Source: Rhodococcoides fascians A25f (lineage in GTDB: Bacteria; Actinomycetota; Actinomycetes; Mycobacteriales; Mycobacteriaceae). Taken from it: a DNA stretch of 64,000 nucleotides. A program made the position numbers and the translations under genes. The notes under the pieces were generated by a model. That model was not told where the DNA came from. It did no database searches and saw nothing but the letters and a program-made list of their open reading frames with translations. Location of the stretch: NCBI RefSeq assembly GCF_000760935.2, contig NZ_CP049744.1:2035001-2099000 (forward strand), read 5' to 3'. Numbering within the stretch: the stretch's first letter is position 1; every line of letters starts with the position of its first letter. Of this stretch, positions 42,505 to 52,539 are shown one piece after another.

Positions 42505-45357
42505 ATGTTGCACGGTCTGTGGTCTCCCGGTGCCGGGCTGATGCTGTGGGACGACGAGATCACCACCGGCGACGAACCCGACCTGCCCTCGGCTCATGCG
42601 CAGGTACTCACCCGCACGTTTCGGCATCGTGCTGCGGTGTCGTTTCCGACCCCTGGACACACTGCGATCGCCGAAGCTCCGGTGCAGATTCCGGCCGTCG
42701 CGCTCGCGCCGCACGACGCGGCAGACCTGCTGCTGCGAACGCCATCCCACCACGCGCTGATCTCCGGGGACTTACGTTTTCTGGCGCACGTCACCCGTGG
42801 AATCGAACGTTGGGTCCGCGGTGGGCGGGTCGTTCCTGCGCTCAAATTGATCGACGGGCAGTGGTGGCCACGGTGGCGTCTGGTCGGCGGTGAGCGTCAG
42901 CGAGCCTGGCTCAGCGAACTCGCCGTGTCGATGCCGTCGGTGCAGCGAGCGAACGAGCGACCCAGGAAGATTCTCGACGACATGGTCGACGAGCTCACCG
43001 ATCCGATCGTCAGATCGCTTCTGGGCAGACCCGACTCGGAACATCCGCTGCTGTCCGCTCTGATTCGGGACGACCCGTACAGCGATGGCACTCAACAGAT
43101 CTCGACCCTGTTGGAGAAGTGGCGGGCAAGCCTGACCGTAGACGAACCGTCCCTGGTGTTGCGCCTGCTCGAACCCGATGACGACGAGGTCGACGGCCCC
43201 GAAGTCGCTGTGGCCCATGGCATCGTCGACGAGTCGGCGGAATCGATGTGGACCCTGCAGGTGTGTTTGCGGGCAGACGGCGAAGCGCCGCGTCCGGTGC
43301 CGATGAGCCGCAAGGTCGATGCCACGTTGCTGTCGATCGCCGTGCGCAAACTCGGTGACGCAGTCGCCGCGTACCCGAGGCTGCGTGATCTGCCCTCGCA
43401 GGAAGGCACCCTGGATCTGCTGCTCCCCACCTCGGTCGTCATCGATCTGGTCGAACACGGTGCGACGGCGCTGCAGGCCACGGGAACGACGGTGTTGCTC
43501 CCGCGTGCATGGACCCGGCTGGACCCGTCGATGAGGTTGCGCGTCGAGTCACCGGCGGTGACCAAAGCGGCTGCTGATCGCGCGGTCGGCATGGACGAGT
43601 TGGTCTCCTACGACTGGCAGCTCCAACTGGGCGACATGGTGCTCACCGAAGCGGAAATGAACAGACTCGCCGTGTCCAAGGGCGATCTCGTTCGGCTTCG
43701 GGGTCAGTGGGTGTTGGCCGACGGCGGTCAGCTCGCACGGGCCGCGAAGTACGTCGCAGAGCATCACGGCGACGGAACCGCGTTGAGCACGCTGATGCGC
43801 GAGATGACCCTGGCCGATCCACCACCGGCCCCGGTCCAGGACATCCGCGCCACCGGCTGGGCGGCCACGCTGCTCGAGCCCGGCGCGGTACCGGAGAAAA
43901 TCCCCGTGCCCGATGGCGTGAACGCAGTGCTCCGGCCCTACCAGCAGCGAGGACTCGACTGGCTCGCATTCATGAGTCGGCTCGGTCTCGGAGCGGTACT
44001 CGCCGACGACATGGGTCTGGGCAAAACATTGCAAGTGCTCACACTCCTTGCCCACGAACAACATCCGAAGCCGACACTGCTGGTGGCTCCGATGTCGGTG
44101 GTCGGCAACTGGCAACGTGAGGCTGCGAAGTTCACGCCTGCACTGCGGGTCCTCGTGCACCACGGCCCGGCTCGGTCGAAGGGCGACGAGCTCGACCGAG
44201 AGATCGCCCAGCACGACCTGATCGTCACCACCTATGCGCTGATGGCCAAGGACCGCGCGCAGCTCTCGGAACAGACGTGGCGGCGCGTGGTGCTCGACGA
44301 GGCGCAGCACATCAAGAACGCCGGCACCGTTCAAGCGAAAGCGGCGCTCGCCATCCCGGCGGAACACAAGTTGGCTCTCACCGGTACGCCCGTGGAGAAC
44401 CGTCTCGACGAGCTCAGATCCATTCTCGATTTCGCCAATCCGGGAATGCTGGGAAGGCCGTCCGATTTCCGTAAGCGATTCTCGGTACCCATCGAGCGCG
44501 AGAACGACGAGAACGCCGTCTCACGTCTGCGGGCGATCACGTCGCCGTTCATTCTGCGACGCGTCAAGACCGATCCGACGGTCATCTCGGATCTGCCCGA
44601 GAAGAACGAGATGACAGTGCGCGCCAACCTCACCGCCGAGCAGGCTGCGCTGTACAAGGCGGTCGTCGACGAGATGATGGCGCAGATCTCCGATGCGAAG
44701 GGTATGAAACGCAAGGGCGCGGTGTTGTCCGCACTCACTCGACTCAAGCAGGTGTGCAATCACCCGGCCCATTTCCTGTCCGACGGCTCGTCGGTGCTCA
44801 AGAAAGGTCAGCACCGGTCCGGCAAGATCGGGCTGGTCGAGGACATGCTCGATTCGATTCTGGGCGACAACGAAAAGGTGTTGTTGTTCACGCAGTTCAG
44901 GGAGTTCGGCGAGCTCGTTGCGCCGTATTTCGCTGATCGTTTCGGAGCCGAAGTGCCGTTCCTGCACGGCGGAGTGAGCAAGACCAAGCGCGATGCGATG
45001 GTGGAAAGATTTCAGAGCGACGACGGCCCGCCGATCATGATGCTCTCACTCAAGGCGGGTGGTACCGGACTGAATCTCACAGCCGCCAATCATGTTGTGC
45101 ACCTGGACCGTTGGTGGAATCCGGCGGTCGAGAACCAGGCGACAGACCGGGCCTTCCGCATCGGGCAGCGTAAGAACGTCGAGGTGCGCAAACTCTTGTG
45201 CGTCGGCACCGTGGAGGAACGAATCGACTCGATGCTCGTCTCGAAGCAGGGCCTGGCAGATCTGGCGGTGGGCACCGGGGAGAGCTGGGTGACCGAAATG
45301 GACACCGCGGAACTGCAGGAGCTGTTCCGGCTCAGCGAAGATGCGGTGGGTGAGTGA
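42505..45357 (+). CDS. SNF2-family DEAD/DEAH helicase
   Basis: The 950-residue protein has a large N-terminal region (residues 1-470) with the bacterial SNF2-associated domain, then the two helicase lobes: DDMGLGKTLQ (Walker A), VVLDEAQHIKN (DEAQ), LTGTPVENR, and in lobe 2 LFTQFREFGEL, MLSLKAGGTGLNLTAANHV and DRAFRIGQ. It is an ATP-driven DNA translocase of the HelZ/RapA type, role unknown. The ATG at 42505 is preferred over a TTG four codons upstream. It is coupled to the SWIM gene by a short overlap, the usual partner of this helicase in actinobacteria. Confidence 0.92.
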   Translation: MLHGLWSPGAGLMLWDDEITTGDEPDLPSAHAQVLTRTFRHRAAVSFPTPGHTAIAEAPVQIPAVALAPHDAADLLLRTPSHHALISGDLRFLAHVTRGIERWVRGGRVVPALKLIDGQWWPRWRLVGGERQRAWLSELAVSMPSVQRANERPRKILDDMVDELTDPIVRSLLGRPDSEHPLLSALIRDDPYSDGTQQISTLLEKWRASLTVDEPSLVLRLLEPDDDEVDGPEVAVAHGIVDESAESMWTLQVCLRADGEAPRPVPMSRKVDATLLSIAVRKLGDAVAAYPRLRDLPSQEGTLDLLLPTSVVIDLVEHGATALQATGTTVLLPRAWTRLDPSMRLRVESPAVTKAAADRAVGMDELVSYDWQLQLGDMVLTEAEMNRLAVSKGDLVRLRGQWVLADGGQLARAAKYVAEHHGDGTALSTLMREMTLADPPPAPVQDIRATGWAATLLEPGAVPEKIPVPDGVNAVLRPYQQRGLDWLAFMSRLGLGAVLADDMGLGKTLQVLTLLAHEQHPKPTLLVAPMSVVGNWQREAAKFTPALRVLVHHGPARSKGDELDREIAQHDLIVTTYALMAKDRAQLSEQTWRRVVLDEAQHIKNAGTVQAKAALAIPAEHKLALTGTPVENRLDELRSILDFANPGMLGRPSDFRKRFSVPIERENDENAVSRLRAITSPFILRRVKTDPTVISDLPEKNEMTVRANLTAEQAALYKAVVDEMMAQISDAKGMKRKGAVLSALTRLKQVCNHPAHFLSDGSSVLKKGQHRSGKIGLVEDMLDSILGDNEKVLLFTQFREFGELVAPYFADRFGAEVPFLHGGVSKTKRDAMVERFQSDDGPPIMMLSLKAGGTGLNLTAANHVVHLDRWWNPAVENQATDRAFRIGQRKNVEVRKLLCVGTVEERIDSMLVSKQGLADLAVGTGESWVTEMDTAELQELFRLSEDAVGE

Positions 45358-46109
45358 TGGTCGACTTCTCGCAGTACGGCAAGCGTCGACAAGCAAAGGG
45401 CGGCATCGAGTCTCGGAACAAGCGAGGGGCCTTCGGGCAGACGTGGTGGGGTAGGCACTTCGTCGCTGCAATGGAGGACCTGGCCGATCCGGGTCGTATC
45501 GCGCGGGGGAGAACGTACGCGCGTCAGGGGCAGGTTCTCACTCTCGGCGTCGAACGTGGGCAGATCTACGGCGAGGTGCAGGGCAGCCAACTCGAGCCGT
45601 TCTCGGCCTCGGTCACCGTCGAACCGCTGACCTCCGGAGAGGTGGCCGCGCTAGTCGATCGGGTGCGATCGAATCCCGGGATGCTTGCCGAACTGGCGTC
45701 GAATGCCATTCCGCAGGCATTGGCTTCGATGTTGCTGCCACACGACAAGGGCCAGCTCGATTTCGATTGCACGTGCCCCGACGACGGGTGGCCGTGCAAG
45801 CACGCGGCGGCTCTGATGTACATCGCAGCCGAACACATCGACGCGTCCGCGGCCACCATCCTGACGCTGCGCGGAGTAGATCTCGACCAGCTGATCGAGG
45901 GCGTAGGCGACGGAGGCGACGAGTTCGATGCCGACGACTGGTTCGCTGATCGTGCGTCCTTCCCCGACCTTCCCCAGGTGACGTTCGCACCCGCGATGGA
46001 CGACCTCGACCCGTTGATCCTGCGTCGAGTTTTCCGCGCCGACGGGTCCAACGAGGCGGAGGTCAGCCGAGCGTGCGCTGATCTGAGGCAGTTCTACGAC
46101 CGAATGTGA
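45354..46109 (+). CDS. SWIM zinc finger protein, partner of the SNF2 helicase
   Basis: The 251-residue protein has a SWIM zinc finger CxCx6CxH in DCTCPDDGWPCKH (about residues 139-151), which may bind DNA or protein. The N-terminal WWGRHFVAAMEDLADPGRIARGRTYARQGQV is the typical leader of this family. It starts at GTG 45354, overlapping the helicase stop (GTGA), or at ATG 45357. The pair helicase plus SWIM protein suggests one complex; it has no proven function. Confidence 0.9.
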   Translation: MMVDFSQYGKRRQAKGGIESRNKRGAFGQTWWGRHFVAAMEDLADPGRIARGRTYARQGQVLTLGVERGQIYGEVQGSQLEPFSASVTVEPLTSGEVAALVDRVRSNPGMLAELASNAIPQALASMLLPHDKGQLDFDCTCPDDGWPCKHAAALMYIAAEHIDASAATILTLRGVDLDQLIEGVGDGGDEFDADDWFADRASFPDLPQVTFAPAMDDLDPLILRRVFRADGSNEAEVSRACADLRQFYDRM

Positions 46110-46116
46110 CGGAATC

Positions 46117-46146
46117 TGGACTTACGTGGACATCCGACTATAGGAT
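46117..46146 (+). promoter_or_regulatory. Possible promoter of the valine degradation operon
   Basis: TGGACT (46117-46122) and TAGGAT (46141-46146) are separated by 18 bases and resemble actinobacterial vegetative -35 and -10 boxes. They lie about 40 bases upstream of the mmsA ATG. Inferred from sequence only. Confidence 0.4.
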
Positions 46147-46187
46147 GGGCGTACTTCAATTTCCAGGCTCGAGGACGGACTGATTCC

Positions 46188-47696
46188 ATGGCTCGCGAAC
46201 TCACACACTTCATCGGCGGCAAGCACGTAGCCGGAACCTCCGGAAAATTCGGGGATGTCTTCGATCCGAATACCGGCGAGGTGCAGGCTCGTGTCCCCCT
46301 CGCCGATGTGTCCGAGGTCGAGGCTGCCATCGCCGACGCCGAACAGGCCCAACGTGAGTGGGCAACGTGGAACCCGCAGCGACGCGCACGCGTGCTGATG
46401 AAATTCCTCGCATTGGTCACTCGCGACATGGATGAGCTCGCGCGTCTGTTGTCCTCCGAGCACGGCAAGACGATCGCCGATGCCAAGGGCGACATCCAGC
46501 GTGGCGTCGAGGTCGTCGAATTCGCCGTCGGCGTCCCACATCTGCTCAAGGGTGAGTACACCGAGGGGGCCGGTGGCGGCATCGACGTCTACTCGATGCG
46601 TCAGCCGCTCGGCGTCGTCGCAGGCATCACCCCGTTCAACTTCCCCGCGATGATTCCGCTGTGGAAGGCAGGCCCGGCCATCGCCTGCGGTAACGCGTTC
46701 ATCCTCAAGCCCTCCGAGCGGGACCCGTCCGTGCCGCTCAAGCTCGCCGAGCTGTTCCTCGAGGCAGGACTCCCGCCGGGCGTGTTCAACGTCGTCAACG
46801 GCGGCAAGGATGCTGTCGACGTGCTGCTCACCGACGATCGGGTCAAGGCCATCGGTTTCGTCGGCTCGACCCCCATCGCCCAGTACATCTACGAGACCGC
46901 AGCCCAGCAGGGCAAGCGCGCACAGTGCTTCGGCGGAGCCAAGAACCACGCCCTGGTGATGCCCGATGCCGATCTCGACGAGGTGGCCGATGCACTGCTC
47001 GGAGCCGCGTACGGTTCGGCAGGCGAGCGCTGCATGGCGATTTCCGTCGCGGTCCCGGTCGGCGAGGAGACCGCAGATGCGCTCGTCGCCAAACTCACCG
47101 AGCGAGTGGCGAAGCTGAAGATCGGCCGCAGCGACGACGAGAACGCGGATTTCGGCCCGCTCGTGGGCAGCGATGCCTTGAAGCGAGTCAACGACTACAC
47201 CCAGATCGGCGTGGACGAGGGTGCCGAACTGGTCGTGGACGGGCGCGGTTTCAGCCTGGCCGGACACGAGAACGGATTCTTCGCGGGCGCAACACTGTTC
47301 GACAAGGTGACCACCGACATGCGGATCTACAAGGAAGAGATCTTCGGACCCGTACTGATCGTCGTCCGCGCGAAGGACTACGAGGATGCGCTGCGCCTGC
47401 CCACCGAGCACGAGTACGGCAACGGCGTCTCGATCTTCACCCGCGACGGCGACACCGCTCGCGACTTCTGCTCCCGCGTCCAGGTCGGCATGGTCGGCGT
47501 CAACGTGCCGATTCCGGTGCCGATCGCGTACCACACGTTCGGTGGTTGGAAGCGTTCGGGATTCGGCGATCTGAACCAGCACGGACCGGACTCGATCCGC
47601 TTCTACACCAAGACCAAGACCGTCACCCAGCGTTGGCCGTCGGGCACCAAGGAAGCAGCTGCGCAGAATCACTTCGTCATTCCGAACATGGACTGA
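46188..47696 (+). CDS. mmsA: CoA-acylating methylmalonate-semialdehyde dehydrogenase
   Basis: The 502-residue aldehyde dehydrogenase has the cofactor segments ITPFNFPAMIPLWKAGPAI and IGFVGSTPIAQYIYE, and the catalytic Cys in SAGERCMA (about residue 283). FGGAKNHALVMPDADLDEV is typical of the MmsA subgroup. It converts methylmalonate semialdehyde (valine, thymine) to propionyl-CoA and malonate semialdehyde (beta-alanine) to acetyl-CoA. It thus also serves the pyrimidine operon upstream in this window. First gene of the valine operon, seven codons before acd. Confidence 0.93.
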   Translation: MARELTHFIGGKHVAGTSGKFGDVFDPNTGEVQARVPLADVSEVEAAIADAEQAQREWATWNPQRRARVLMKFLALVTRDMDELARLLSSEHGKTIADAKGDIQRGVEVVEFAVGVPHLLKGEYTEGAGGGIDVYSMRQPLGVVAGITPFNFPAMIPLWKAGPAIACGNAFILKPSERDPSVPLKLAELFLEAGLPPGVFNVVNGGKDAVDVLLTDDRVKAIGFVGSTPIAQYIYETAAQQGKRAQCFGGAKNHALVMPDADLDEVADALLGAAYGSAGERCMAISVAVPVGEETADALVAKLTERVAKLKIGRSDDENADFGPLVGSDALKRVNDYTQIGVDEGAELVVDGRGFSLAGHENGFFAGATLFDKVTTDMRIYKEEIFGPVLIVVRAKDYEDALRLPTEHEYGNGVSIFTRDGDTARDFCSRVQVGMVGVNVPIPVPIAYHTFGGWKRSGFGDLNQHGPDSIRFYTKTKTVTQRWPSGTKEAAAQNHFVIPNMD

Positions 47697-47702
47697 TCGG
47701 CC

Positions 47703-48842
47703 ATGTTCACGTTGAACGAGGACGAGCGTGCCATCAACGACACAGCTCGCGACTTCGCGGACGAGTTCCTCGCACCGAACGCCGTCGAGTGGGATCAGCA
47801 GAAGCATTTCCCGGTGGACGTTCTGCGTAAGGCCGCCGGACTCGGGATGGGTGGCATCTACATTCGCGAGGATGTGGGTGGATCGGGCTTGACCCGAGTC
47901 GACGCCGTACGAATTTTCGAGCAACTCGCCACCGGTGACCCGTCCATCGCGGCGTACATCTCCATCCACAACATGGTTGCGTGGATGGTCGACACCTACG
48001 GAAACGACGAGCAACGGCAGCGCTGGCTCCCGGGACTGTGCTCGATGGATCGATTGGGTAGTTACTGCCTCACCGAACCCGGCGCTGGATCCGATGCGGC
48101 AAAGCTCGGTACCAAAGCCGTCCGCGACGGTGACGAGTACGTGCTGGACGGCGTCAAGCAGTTCATCTCCGGCGCAGGCACTTCCGAGGTGTACGTCGTC
48201 ATGGCCCGCACCGGAGAGCCGGGTCCCCGCGGCATCTCGGCGTTCATCGTGCCGAAGGACACTGCAGGACTGTCGTTCGGAGCGAACGAGAAGAAGATGG
48301 GGTGGAACGCTCAACCCACCCGCCAGGTGATCTTCGAGGGTGCCCGCGTTCCGGCCGAGAATCTGCTCGGCGGGGAGGGCGACGGATTTCGTATCGCGAT
48401 GAACGGGCTCAACGGCGGACGCATCAACATCGCCGCGTGCTCGATCGGCGGCGCACAGTCCGCTCTCGACAAGGCCGTGGCCTACCTCGCCGACCGCAAT
48501 GCATTCGGTGCCAGGTTGCTCGACTCGCAGGCCCTGCAGTTTCGGTTGGCGGATTTCAAGACCGAGCTCGAAGCCGCCAGAACCCTGCTGTGGCGAGCTG
48601 CGGACGGGTTGCAGAACGACGCAGCCGACAAGGTCGAAATGTGCGCGATGGCCAAGCGTTTCGGCACCGATACCGGATTCGAGGTCGCCAACGGCGCGCT
48701 GCAGCTGCTCGGCGGATACGGTTACCTCGCCGAGTACGGTGTCGAGAAAATCGTCCGCGACCTCCGGGTCCACCAGATTCTGGAAGGTACCAACGAGATC
48801 ATGCGCGTCGTCGTTGCTCGTTCGATCGTGGGTGCGGCATGA
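47703..48842 (+). CDS. Acyl-CoA dehydrogenase, probable isobutyryl-CoA dehydrogenase
   Basis: The 379-residue FAD enzyme has CLTEPGAGSDAAKLGTKAV for FAD binding, GLNGGRINIAACSIGGAQ and the catalytic base in QILEGTNEIMRV (about residue 363). In this operon it oxidises isobutyryl-CoA to methacrylyl-CoA in valine breakdown; 2-methylbutyryl-CoA is an alternative substrate. It starts six bases after mmsA and overlaps the next gene by ATGA. Confidence 0.9.
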   Translation: MFTLNEDERAINDTARDFADEFLAPNAVEWDQQKHFPVDVLRKAAGLGMGGIYIREDVGGSGLTRVDAVRIFEQLATGDPSIAAYISIHNMVAWMVDTYGNDEQRQRWLPGLCSMDRLGSYCLTEPGAGSDAAKLGTKAVRDGDEYVLDGVKQFISGAGTSEVYVVMARTGEPGPRGISAFIVPKDTAGLSFGANEKKMGWNAQPTRQVIFEGARVPAENLLGGEGDGFRIAMNGLNGGRINIAACSIGGAQSALDKAVAYLADRNAFGARLLDSQALQFRLADFKTELEAARTLLWRAADGLQNDAADKVEMCAMAKRFGTDTGFEVANGALQLLGGYGYLAEYGVEKIVRDLRVHQILEGTNEIMRVVVARSIVGAA

Positions 48843-49897
48843 GTGACGTTCTCCTCGAGGTGTCCGGCGGGATCGGTCGCATCACTCTCAATCGCCCGAA
48901 AGCCATCAACGCCCTCTCGCACGCGATGGTGCAACAGATCGCTCCGACGCTGGCGCAGTGGGCAACCGACGACACCGTCGACACCGTCCTGTTGACCGGT
49001 GCCGGTGAACGGGGGCTGTGCGCCGGTGGCGATATCGTCTCGATCTACCACGACGCCAAAGACGGCGGTAGCGGCAGTAAGGACTTCTGGCGCGACGAGT
49101 ACGTGCTCAATGCCGCGATCGCCCGATTCCCGAAGCCCTTCGTCGCGATCATGGACGGCATCGTCATGGGCGGAGGAGTAGGACTGTCGGCGCACGCGAA
49201 CACTCGCATCGTGACCGAGCGTTCCAAGATCGCGATGCCCGAAGTGGGCATCGGCTTCGTCCCCGATGTCGGTGGCACGTACCTGCTCTCGCGCGCACCC
49301 GGCGAGATCGGCACCCACTTCGCGCTCACCACGGCACGAATGAACGCGGCCGACGCCATCGCGGTTGGATTCGCCGACCATTACGTTCCGTCGGAGAACC
49401 TCGAGAAGTTCTACGCGGCTCTCGAATCCGTCAGCGTCGGCGAGGCCGTTGCGACGTTCAGCGAGCCTGCGCCGGAGTCTGCAATCGCCGCTCAACAGGA
49501 CTGGATCGACGAATGCTATGCGGGCGACGATGTGCAAGGCATCGTCGACGCCCTGGCCGCCAGCCCGGTACCGGAGGCGCAGCAGGCAAGCAAGGACATC
49601 GCGTCCAAGTCGCCGGTGTCGCTCGCGGTGACACTGCGGTCTCTGCGTCGGGCTGCGACGCTGCCCTCGCTCGAGGCCGTGCTGAACGAGGAGTACCGCG
49701 TGTCGGTCGCGTCGCTGAGCAGTCACGATCTGGTGGAGGGCATCCGTGCGCAGGTAGTCGAGAAGGATCGCAATCCGCAGTGGCAGCCGGCCACATCGGC
49801 GGACGTCACAGCCGAGGACATAGACCGATACTTCGCGCCCCTGGGGGACGCCGAACTCGGCCTGGCCCGAGCACACACAGAAGGTGAGCAGTCATGA
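48839..49897 (+). CDS. 3-Hydroxyisobutyryl-CoA hydrolase (crotonase fold)
   Basis: The 352-residue crotonase-fold protein is longer than enoyl-CoA hydratases. AGGDIVSIYHDAKDGG, MDGIVMGGGVGLSAHANTRI and MPEVGIGFVPDVGGTY match 3-hydroxyisobutyryl-CoA hydrolase, including the acidic residue after MPEVGIGF that hydrolases use. It releases free 3-hydroxyisobutyrate for MmsB. It overlaps acd and mmsB by ATGA at both ends. Confidence 0.9.
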   Translation: MSDVLLEVSGGIGRITLNRPKAINALSHAMVQQIAPTLAQWATDDTVDTVLLTGAGERGLCAGGDIVSIYHDAKDGGSGSKDFWRDEYVLNAAIARFPKPFVAIMDGIVMGGGVGLSAHANTRIVTERSKIAMPEVGIGFVPDVGGTYLLSRAPGEIGTHFALTTARMNAADAIAVGFADHYVPSENLEKFYAALESVSVGEAVATFSEPAPESAIAAQQDWIDECYAGDDVQGIVDALAASPVPEAQQASKDIASKSPVSLAVTLRSLRRAATLPSLEAVLNEEYRVSVASLSSHDLVEGIRAQVVEKDRNPQWQPATSADVTAEDIDRYFAPLGDAELGLARAHTEGEQS

Positions 49898-50802
49898 GCG
49901 AGAAAACGATCGGCTTCATCGGTCTCGGGCACATGGGCGGACCGATGGCCGCCAATCTGGCTGCGGCCGGCTACACCGTGCAAGGCTTCGACCTGGTGCC
50001 TGCGGCGCTCGAACAAGCAGCGAAAGACGGCGTCACTGTGGTGGAGTCGGCAGTCGCTGCGGTCGCAGATGCCGACATCGTCATCACGATGCTGCCCAAC
50101 GGCAGGCTCGTCCTCGGGCTGTATGCCGACCTGCTGCCCGCGGCCGCACCGGGAACGTTGTTCATCGATTCCTCGACCATCGACGTCGCCGACGCCCACG
50201 CCGCGCACACGCTGGTGCGCGAGGCCGGTCATCGCAGTCTCGACGCGCCGGTGTCCGGCGGTGTCGGGGGAGCGGCCGCGGGAACGTTGACCTTCATGGT
50301 GGGCGGTTCGGAGGAAGACTTCTCCTCTGCCGCAGCAGTTCTCGACGTCATGGGCCGTAAAGTGGTGCACTGCGGCGCAGCGGGCAACGGCCAGGCCGCC
50401 AAGATCTGCAACAACATGATCCTCGGAGTGTCGATGATCGCGATCAGCGAGGCCTTCGTGCTGGGGGAGAAGCTCGGCCTGAGCAACCAGGCACTGTTCG
50501 ACGTGGCGTCGACTGCGTCCGGTCAATGTTGGGCGCTCACCACCAACTGCCCGGTGCCCGGGCCTGTTCCGACGAGCCCGGCAAACAACGAGTACAAGCC
50601 CGGATTCGCTGCGGCGCTCATGGACAAGGACCTGGGTCTGGCTGCGAATGCACTGCGCGACAACGGGGTCGAGGGAGTGCTCGGCCTGCGCGCAGCCGAA
50701 CTCTACGCGCGGTTCAAGGAAACGTCCGGCGGGGGAACCGACGTGGACTTCTCCGGCATCATCAACGACATCCGCGAACGCTCGAACGGAGCCGGCCAGT
50801 GA
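49894..50802 (+). CDS. mmsB: 3-Hydroxyisobutyrate dehydrogenase
   Basis: The 302-residue beta-hydroxyacid dehydrogenase has the NAD loop [21 protein letters not shown], substrate segment [16 protein letters not shown], and catalytic lysine in [15 protein letters not shown]. It oxidises 3-hydroxyisobutyrate to methylmalonate semialdehyde for MmsA. Start and stop overlap its neighbours, so the five-gene operon is translationally coupled. Confidence 0.94.
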   Translation: MSEKTIGFIGLGHMGGPMAANLAAAGYTVQGFDLVPAALEQAAKDGVTVVESAVAAVADADIVITMLPNGRLVLGLYADLLPAAAPGTLFIDSSTIDVADAHAAHTLVREAGHRSLDAPVSGGVGGAAAGTLTFMVGGSEEDFSSAAAVLDVMGRKVVHCGAAGNGQAAKICNNMILGVSMIAISEAFVLGEKLGLSNQALFDVASTASGQCWALTTNCPVPGPVPTSPANNEYKPGFAAALMDKDLGLAANALRDNGVEGVLGLRAAELYARFKETSGGGTDVDFSGIINDIRERSNGAGQ

Positions 50803-51575
50803 CCGAGTACGAGACCATCCTGCTCGAGCGTCGAGGACGCGTCGGCATCATCACGCTCAACCGCCCGAAGGCGTTGAACGCGCTCAACTCCCAGTTGATG
50901 CGTGAGGTCGTCTCGGTGGTCGAGGAACTCGATGCAGACTCCGGGATCGGTGCCATTCTGATCACCGGATCCGAGCGAGCTTTCGCGGCCGGCGCCGACA
51001 TCAAGGAGATGCAGCCGAAGTCGTACATGGACGTCTACCTCGACGACTTCTTCGCGGCGTGGGACCGATTGGCATCGGCGCGGACGCCGTTGATCGCGGC
51101 GGTGTCCGGCTATGCACTCGGCGGTGGATGCGAGCTCGCCATGCTGTGCGATGTGCTGATTGCTTCGGACACAGCGGTATTCGGGCAACCCGAGATCAAA
51201 CTGGGCGTCATTCCGGGGATCGGCGGGTCACAGCGGTTGACGCGTGCGGTGGGCAAGGCCAAGGCCATGGAGATGTGTCTGACCGGTCGCAACATGAAGG
51301 TCGACGAAGCCGAGCGCGCGGGGCTGGTCTCGCGCATCGTGCCGGCCGCGGGCCTCCTCGACGACGCCATCGCGACCGCGACCACCATCGCCGAAATGTC
51401 GCTCCCGATCGCCATGATGGCAAAGGAAGCGGTGAACCGATCGTTCGAGTCGAGTTTGAGCGAAGGCGTTCTGTTCGAGCGCCGGGTGTTCCATTCTGCC
51501 TTCGCAACCGAGGACCAGAAGGAAGGCATGTCGGCTTTCATCGAGAAGCGCACGCCCAGTTTCCGGCACCGCTAG
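50799..51575 (+). CDS. Enoyl-CoA hydratase
   Basis: The 258-residue crotonase has [16 protein letters not shown] and [21 protein letters not shown] oxyanion segments, and Glu residues in [12 protein letters not shown] and near [12 protein letters not shown] as in true hydratases. It hydrates methacrylyl-CoA to 3-hydroxyisobutyryl-CoA in this operon. GTG start overlapping the mmsB stop. With it the operon encodes every step from isobutyryl-CoA to propionyl-CoA. Confidence 0.92.
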   Translation: MTEYETILLERRGRVGIITLNRPKALNALNSQLMREVVSVVEELDADSGIGAILITGSERAFAAGADIKEMQPKSYMDVYLDDFFAAWDRLASARTPLIAAVSGYALGGGCELAMLCDVLIASDTAVFGQPEIKLGVIPGIGGSQRLTRAVGKAKAMEMCLTGRNMKVDEAERAGLVSRIVPAAGLLDDAIATATTIAEMSLPIAMMAKEAVNRSFESSLSEGVLFERRVFHSAFATEDQKEGMSAFIEKRTPSFRHR

Positions 51576-51619
51576 CTCATCTTCTGGGTCGTTCCGCAGG
51601 CTCCACTCCCAGGTCCGCC

Positions 51620-52444
51620 CTACCTGTCGGGAGACAGGAGGGCGGCACCGCGGGCCGACACCAATTCGGGCATCGACGGCACCAGGGTGGGCAGACCGGT
51701 CCGCAGCTCCAGCGACCGCGCAATCGAGGTGATGTTCGCGCCGCCGCCGACCACGACGATGGACTGCGGTCTGGCCCCGGACAATTGGATCGTCTGCTCG
51801 ACGAGCATGCCCGCATACCGTACGGGGCCGGCAATCAGATCGTCGAAGTCGCGCCGCGTCAGCACGTGGCGCGCGGTTCCGGACGGATCCGCCGTGCTGA
51901 CGACGGAGTCGACGCTCAGTTGCTCCTTGATGGATCGGCTGGCATCGATTCCGAGGCGAACCCCGTTGGCGGAGAGCAATCGACGAACCGAGTGATCGAG
52001 ATCGTCTCCGCAGAACGTGGCGGTACGCCGCGTCATCAGGGTCCGGGACGACGCGAGATCGACGACGGTGACTGTGGTTCCGGTGCTACCGATGTCGCAC
52101 AGGGCGGTGACCCCGTGGTTCGGTACCAGCCCGATGAAACGCAGATAGCGCACTTGCGCAGCGGTTTCCGGTACGAGTGACGCCGTGCGGGCGGTGCCGC
52201 GGGTTGCGACCGAGCCGGGATCGGTGGCCACCCGGTACGCGATGGCCGAGAACTGCACTGGCAGCGACATTGTCGCTGCGATGGAATGGATAGCGTCGAC
52301 TCCGGTGGCGATCGTCGTGGCCAAGGGCTGGCCGGGCGCGCGGCGCACCGTTCTCGACACGATCGGTGTGCGATGTGGACTGTCCAGATACGTCAGAATT
52401 GCACGTGCACCGTGTGCACCCGCTCCGACCCCCAACACCAGCAC
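51620..52444 (-). CDS. Short Hsp70/actin-like ATPase domain protein (274 aa)
   Basis: The protein has actin-fold motifs: ALCDIGSTGTTVTVVD (phosphate 1, about residues 113-128) and QSIVVVGGGANITSIARSL (adenosine/phosphate 2, near 234-252). There is no C-terminal peptide-binding domain as in DnaK. The N-terminal 100 residues lack the usual phosphate-1 motif, so the order is permuted or shortened relative to Hsp70. Function unknown; similar mycobacterial and rhodococcal proteins are annotated as Hsp70 family. GTG start at 52444 with an AAGGG upstream. It lies downstream of the MarR gene in the same direction. Confidence 0.7.
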   Translation of the reverse strand: MLVLGVGAGAHGARAILTYLDSPHRTPIVSRTVRRAPGQPLATTIATGVDAIHSIAATMSLPVQFSAIAYRVATDPGSVATRGTARTASLVPETAAQVRYLRFIGLVPNHGVTALCDIGSTGTTVTVVDLASSRTLMTRRTATFCGDDLDHSVRRLLSANGVRLGIDASRSIKEQLSVDSVVSTADPSGTARHVLTRRDFDDLIAGPVRYAGMLVEQTIQLSGARPQSIVVVGGGANITSIARSLELRTGLPTLVPSMPELVSARGAALLSPDR

Positions 52445-52539
52445 CCGCCCCGCCCTTCGACAGATCCGCCTCGCCCTGCGCGCAGTGCCATTTCACCACG
52501 AACGGTACGGGTGTTCCATTTACTTGTGACGAGTCACGA

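Noticed and set aside
46122..48773. 883-codon open frame on the minus strand
   Set aside because: It is antisense to mmsA and acd, both of which have full family motifs. Long antisense frames are expected in high-GC genomes with strong third-position bias, and the translation has no domain.
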